Positions 23,630-26,699 of a stretch of 26,699 nt of DNA are shown here, in pieces (position 1 is the stretch's first letter; each line of letters starts with the position of its first letter). The notes beneath the pieces were generated by a model. That model saw nothing but the letters and a program-made list of their open reading frames with translations. It had not been told where the DNA came from and searched no databases. The position numbers and the translations under genes were made by a program. This stretch comes from JAMLIN01 sp964476625 (lineage in GTDB: Bacteria; Pseudomonadota; Gammaproteobacteria; Burkholderiales; Burkholderiaceae_E), in NCBI GenBank assembly GCA_964476625.1, contig CAYZBJ010000057.1:1-26699 (forward strand), given 5' to 3'.

Positions 23630-24580
23630 ATGTCGTCGTTTCTCGACAGCCTCGGCTTCTCGCTCACCGTCACCGGACCGATCTTCGTCGTGCTGGTGCT
23701 CGGCATCTGGTTCCGGCGTATCGAGCTGATCGGCGACGTCTTCATCCGCGACGGCTCGCGGCTGGTGTTCAACGTCGCCCTGCCGATGCTGCTGTTCCTG
23801 AGCGTCGCGAAGACCGACATCCGGGATGCGGCGAGCGGCTCGCTGCTCGTCTACACCATCGTCGCCATCATCCTCGTGTACATCGCGCTGGAATGGGCGG
23901 CCAAGCGCTGGATCAAGCCGGGCAAGGACCGCGGCGTGGTGGTGCAGGGGGCGTTTCGGTCCAACCTCGGGATCGTCGGGCTGGCGTACTGCGCCAATAC
24001 CTATGGCGAGGCCGGCATCGTCGCCGCCTCGATCCCGATCGCGGTCCTGACCATCCTCTTCAACATCCTCGGCGTGATCACCCTGCGGCGCTCGCTGCAC
24101 GGCGGCCAGGGCGTCATGCCGATGCTGCGCGGCGTGGTGACGAACCCGCTCATCATCGGCATCGTGCTCGGCCTGCCCGTCGTGCCGCTGGGAATCGAAC
24201 TGCCGCAGGTGGCCGCGCAGTCCGCCCAGTACTTCGCCAACCTCACCCTGCCGCTCGCGCTGCTCTGCACCGGCGCGTCGCTCGACTTCGCAGCCATGAA
24301 GGGCGAGCTGCGCAACACGGTGGCCGCCAGCGTCGGGCGGCTCGTGGTGGTGCCGGCGGTGATCACCATCGGCGCGGCGCTGCTCGGCTACCGCGGCATG
24401 GACCTCGGCGTGCTCATGTTGTTGATCTCTTCACCGGCCGCGGCCGCCAGCTACATCATGGTGCGGGCCATGGGCGGCAATGCCGCGCTCGCGGCCAACA
24501 TCATCGCGGTGACGACATTCGGCTCGGTGGTGGCGACCAGCATCGCCATTACCCTCATGCGCGGGCTCGGGCTGATGTAA
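23630..24580 (+). CDS. AEC-family (auxin efflux carrier-type) permease
   Basis: A 316-residue protein with about ten membrane segments. The N-terminal part, FSLTVTGPIFVVLVLGIWFRRI with FVRDGSRLVFNVALPMLLFLSV-like spacing, and the later QGAFRSNLGIVGLAYC motif are typical of the AEC family (PF03547). Bacterial members transport small organic acids such as malate or aromatic acids. ATG 23630 starts MSSFLDSLG. It is divergent from fcs across 106 bp, so a shared regulator is plausible, and a role with hydroxycinnamate metabolism is inferred. The spacer includes an AGTGTACA stretch but no promoter that I can place firmly. Confidence 0.84.
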   Translation: MSSFLDSLGFSLTVTGPIFVVLVLGIWFRRIELIGDVFIRDGSRLVFNVALPMLLFLSVAKTDIRDAASGSLLVYTIVAIILVYIALEWAAKRWIKPGKDRGVVVQGAFRSNLGIVGLAYCANTYGEAGIVAASIPIAVLTILFNILGVITLRRSLHGGQGVMPMLRGVVTNPLIIGIVLGLPVVPLGIELPQVAAQSAQYFANLTLPLALLCTGASLDFAAMKGELRNTVAASVGRLVVVPAVITIGAALLGYRGMDLGVLMLLISSPAAAASYIMVRAMGGNAALAANIIAVTTFGSVVATSIAITLMRGLGLM

Positions 24581-24674
24581 AGAGGACTGGCTGACGAACG
24601 GGCCGGCAAAGAGCCGGCATGCTGCGCTACCCTCGGGGCTCGTGGAGACGAGAGACAGAGCCACCGGAGGAACA

Positions 24675-25418
24675 ATGAGCGCAGCCTTCGTCATAGAGCG
24701 ACAGTTCAACGGACCGGCCACATCGGGCAACGGCGGCTATGCCGGCGGCCGCCTCGCCGCCGAGCTGCAGGCGCGCCACGGCAAGGCCCAGGCGGTGCAG
24801 GTGACACTGCGCGCACCGCTCACCCTCGACAAGCCGCTGGAAGTTCGCGACCGTCCCGACGGCGGCATGTCGCTGTACGACGGCGACACCCTGCTGGCCG
24901 AAGCCATCGCGACGGAATTGCAGCCCGAAGTGCCCAGGCCGCCCAGCCTGGAAGAAGCCCGCGCCGCCAGCGCCATCGGCCGCATGCGCATGACGACGAA
25001 AAGCGGCAACGCCTACCTGCACTGCTTCGGCTGCGGCCTGGCCAAGGGCGAGCACGAGGGCTTGCGCATCACCCCCACCCCCGCCGGCGAAGCCGACCAG
25101 GTCGCCGCCGAATGGATCCCGCACGAATCCTTCGCCGACGAGAACGGCCTGATCCCGCCCGGCGTCGTCTGGGCCGCCATGGACTGCCCCGCCGGATTTG
25201 CCTGGGGTTTCAAAACCGGCGAAGGTAACGCATCACTGTTGACAGGCCGCATAACCCTGGCGTCGCCCGGTGAAGTGCGGGCGGGGGAGACGTACATCGT
25301 TACCGGCTGGCCACTGGAGCGGGAGGGGAGAAAGCTGCATGCGGGGACAGCGTTGCATGATGCCGAAGGGAAGTTGCTGGCGTGGTCGCGGCAGTTGTGG
25401 TTCGGGGCGAAGGGGTAA
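24675..25418 (+). CDS. Double-hotdog thioesterase-like protein with a CxxC pair
   Basis: A 247-residue protein. ATG 24675 follows CCGGAGGAACA, a near-ideal ribosome binding site, so the longer start at 24642 is rejected. Residues about 5-80 (NGPATSGNGGYAGGRLAAEL and the strands after it) resemble the N-terminal half of TesB-like double-hotdog enzymes. Residues about 150-245 (PPGVVWAAMDCPAGFAW, then AGETYIVTGWPLEREGRKLHAGTALHDAEGKLLAWS) resemble a second hotdog. Between them, HCFGCG holds a CxxC pair that could bind a metal or be redox-active. An acyl-CoA thioesterase or dehydratase role is an inference, and I did not recognise a named family. Codon use shifts at about 25200, with more TTG, GGG and GGA codons in the last 200 bases than in the first part. 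Confidence 0.7.
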   Translation: MSAAFVIERQFNGPATSGNGGYAGGRLAAELQARHGKAQAVQVTLRAPLTLDKPLEVRDRPDGGMSLYDGDTLLAEAIATELQPEVPRPPSLEEARAASAIGRMRMTTKSGNAYLHCFGCGLAKGEHEGLRITPTPAGEADQVAAEWIPHESFADENGLIPPGVVWAAMDCPAGFAWGFKTGEGNASLLTGRITLASPGEVRAGETYIVTGWPLEREGRKLHAGTALHDAEGKLLAWSRQLWFGAKG

Positions 25419-25489
25419 GTTCGTCGGCGGATGCATAGTCGGCACAGCGTGAGGACAGCGCCTCGACGACTAGGCTGCCGGGCTGATCG

Positions 25490-26515
25490 TCACTCGCGGG
25501 GCCTCGCCTCCCCGCCCAAGGAATCCAGCGGACTCCTCACCCCTGCTCCGCCGACTTTCAGTACGTGCGTATAGATCATCGTCGTCGACACATCGGCATG
25601 GCCCAGTAGCGACTGCACGGTCCGGATGTCGTAGCCCGACTGCAGCAGATGCGTGGCGAACGAATGTCGCAGGCAATGCGGCGTCGCCGGCTTGGCAATT
25701 CGCGCATCGGCCACCGCCCGCTTGAACGACCGCTGGAACGTCTGCGCATACAGAAAATGCCGCCGCACAATGCCCGATCGCGGGTCGCGCGACAGTCGGC
25801 CCTGCGGAAACACCCAGAACCACGGCCAGGACTGGCCGGCCCGCGGATACTTTCGCTCCAGCGCGTCGGGCAGCCAGACGCCGGGGACCTTGGCATCCCG
25901 ATCCGCGGACCAGGTCGCGCGCGCCTGGCGTAGTTGATCGCGCAACGGCTCGACCAGCGCCTCCGGCAGCATCAACGCCCGATCCTTGCCGCCCTTGCCG
26001 GACCGCACGACGATCGAACGATGATCGAAGTCAATGTCCTTGACCCTTAGCTGCAGCGCCTCGGACATGCGCATGCCCGTCCCGTACAACAGACGTGCAA
26101 GCAGCGCATGCTCGCCGGCCATCGCAGTGAGCACCCGGCCGACCTCATTACGCGAAAGCACGACCGGCAGCCGATGCCGTTCGCGCGGACGGCCGATCGA
26201 CGTCAGCCAGGGCAGTTCGATCTGGAGCACACGGGTGTAAAGGAAAAGAATCGCCGCCAGGGCCTGGCGATGGGTGGCCGCCGCCACTCGCTGGTCATCA
26301 GCAAGCCATGTGAGAAACGCCTCGACCTCCGCCTGCCCTAAATGGGCTGGATGACGCATGTCGTGGAATCGGAGAAACTTCCGAATCCAGAAGACGTAGC
26401 TCTTTTCGGTCCGGATGCTGTAGTGCAGATACCGGATGCATTCACGGACGCGACCAAGGACGGTCGGCGCCGTGAGCAGGGGGTTTTCCGCAGTCCGCAT
26501 AACGTTGTCGCCCAT
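25490..26515 (-). CDS. intI: Integron integrase (tyrosine recombinase)
   Basis: A 341-residue tyrosine recombinase. The N-terminal SAM-like domain (RECIRYLHYSIRTEKSYVFWIRKFLRFH) precedes a catalytic domain with R149, H280-x-x-R283, H306 and the nucleophile Y315 (MIYTHV). The integron-specific insert is present as VWLPDALERKYPRAGQSWPWFWVFP (about 213-237), which distinguishes IntI from XerC/D. IntI proteins recombine single-stranded attC hairpins with a double-stranded attI to capture gene cassettes. The gene points left, away from the attI side, as in typical integrons. Two starts are possible: ATG 26515, directly beside the LexA box, and ATG 26500 (MRTAENPLLT), which leaves room for a leader. 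The second is plausible. No truncation or frameshift is seen, so it should be active. Confidence 0.92.
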   Translation of the reverse strand: MGDNVMRTAENPLLTAPTVLGRVRECIRYLHYSIRTEKSYVFWIRKFLRFHDMRHPAHLGQAEVEAFLTWLADDQRVAAATHRQALAAILFLYTRVLQIELPWLTSIGRPRERHRLPVVLSRNEVGRVLTAMAGEHALLARLLYGTGMRMSEALQLRVKDIDFDHRSIVVRSGKGGKDRALMLPEALVEPLRDQLRQARATWSADRDAKVPGVWLPDALERKYPRAGQSWPWFWVFPQGRLSRDPRSGIVRRHFLYAQTFQRSFKRAVADARIAKPATPHCLRHSFATHLLQSGYDIRTVQSLLGHADVSTTMIYTHVLKVGGAGVRSPLDSLGGEARPRE

Positions 26516-26516
26516 A

Positions 26517-26532
26517 CTGTGCGAAAGGACAG
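26517..26532. promoter_or_regulatory. LexA box at the integrase start
   Basis: CTGT-GCGAAAGG-ACAG is a 16-bp match to the E. coli-type LexA box CTGT-N8-ACAG, one base from ATG 26515 of intI. SOS control of intI by LexA is known for other integrons. Bound LexA would block transcription and translation start from this site. Confidence 0.75.
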
Positions 26533-26586
26533 TACAACGACGCCGAGCGGGCGCATATTGGCGGTTCGGATAAGACGCACGGGGGT

Positions 26587-26660
26587 GTTATGCGGCAGCG
26601 AGAGCGTGTTGAACGGACGCGGAGAGTGGCAGGCTCCGTCCGTCCAAATCAAAGTTAGGG
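26587..26660 (+). other. attI-like recombination region
   Basis: Upstream of intI, on the cassette side, GTTATGC (26587-26593) and AAAGTTAGGG (26651-26660) echo the repeats and cassette junction of class 1 attI. There GTTAGG(C) follows AACAAA and the strand exchange is at G^TT. GTTGAAC (26608-26614) is a perfect GTTRRRY core. GTTATGCGG also appears inverted at 26495-26503. A stem of about nine base pairs lies between 26614 and 26642. The exact core cannot be fixed without a homologue. Confidence 0.5.
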
Positions 26661-26668
26661 AGCACGAC

Positions 26669-26699
26669 TTGGGCCGTGAACTGCGAAGGCTTCAGCGAC
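26669..26699 (+). CDS. Possible first cassette ORF (start only)
   Basis: TTG 26669 follows AGGGAG (26657-26662) by six bases and reads LGRELRRLQR to the window edge. A GTG at 26678 is an alternative. Only ten codons are visible, so this is a guess at a cassette gene that begins right after the GTTAGGG junction. Nothing can be said of its function. Confidence 0.3.
   Translation, partial: MGRELRRLQR

Larger units (their letters stand above)
25490..26699. mobile_element. Integron platform (intI + attI); cassette array off the right edge
   Basis: Integrase with the integron insert, LexA box, attI-like region and a possible cassette start occur together in the standard order. The left side of intI (25419-25489) shows no attC-like site, so the array should lie only to the right. 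The hotdog gene to the left is convergent and not obviously a cassette. The boundaries of the element are not visible. Confidence 0.8.

Noticed and set aside
21856..24594. A 912-codon open frame on the plus strand opposite fcs
   Set aside because: It crosses the antisense of fcs and an off-frame reading of the AEC gene and shows no motif. It is a shadow.
25419..25489. A possible attC site to the left of intI, which would make the hotdog gene a cassette
   Set aside because: No RYYYAAC or GTTRRRY pair with a stem is present there.
1..26699. CRISPR arrays, insertion sequences, phage genes
   Set aside because: No regularly spaced direct repeats, transposase motifs or phage structural proteins were seen; the only recombinase is IntI.

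Overview
The window is GC-rich (roughly two thirds G+C by eye) and gene-dense. It looks like chromosomal DNA of a betaproteobacterium, probably Burkholderiales. Support for this is the c5-type dihaem cytochrome with a membrane anchor and Ala/Pro linker, the feruloyl-CoA synthase with an AEC transporter, and an integron integrase under an E. coli-type LexA box. The taxon is an inference. A run of 10 N at 6301-6310 shows that this is a draft or metagenome assembly. No rRNA, phage, insertion sequence or CRISPR array was seen.

Left part (1-5.5 kb): a flavin-dependent halogenase-like gene runs off the left edge, cut inside its WxWxIP motif. It is followed by tRNA-Arg(CCG), a class I methyltransferase, a membrane diguanylate cyclase with an I-site, and an exported 5'-nucleotidase. 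Middle-left (5.2-10.5 kb): a leftward run of three genes encodes a dual-specificity phosphatase fused to an ADP-ribosylglycohydrolase, a TauE/SafE permease, and a CYTH-CHAD protein. It is divergent from an NrtR-like Nudix/winged-helix regulator. The 75-bp divergent spacer holds two dyads with a repeated CACTTATA half-site overlapping promoters for both directions. This looks like a self-contained ADP-ribose-responsive module.

Centre (10.5-20.2 kb): a MetE-like methionine synthase is wrecked by two apparent deletions. It sits next to a dihaem cytochrome c that ends in a strong terminator. Three leftward genes follow (MFS, exported metallo-beta-lactamase-fold hydrolase, MFS), then NnrS, an EamA-family permease, a second membrane GGDEF protein without an I-site, and a small Gly/Val-repeat lipoprotein.

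Right part (20.4-25.4 kb): feruloyl-CoA synthase and a ferredoxin-reductase-type flavoprotein are transcribed leftward. An AEC permease is divergent, followed by a double-hotdog-like protein. The right edge (25.5-26.7 kb) is an integron platform. It has an IntI with the integron-specific insert, a CTGT-N8-ACAG LexA box at its start, an attI-like region, and a possible first cassette reading out of the window. The cassette array itself is beyond the edge.

The two most interesting items are the ADP-ribose module (phosphatase-glycohydrolase fusion with an NrtR-like regulator) and the SOS-linked integron. Functions rest on motif recognition from memory; no database search was possible.
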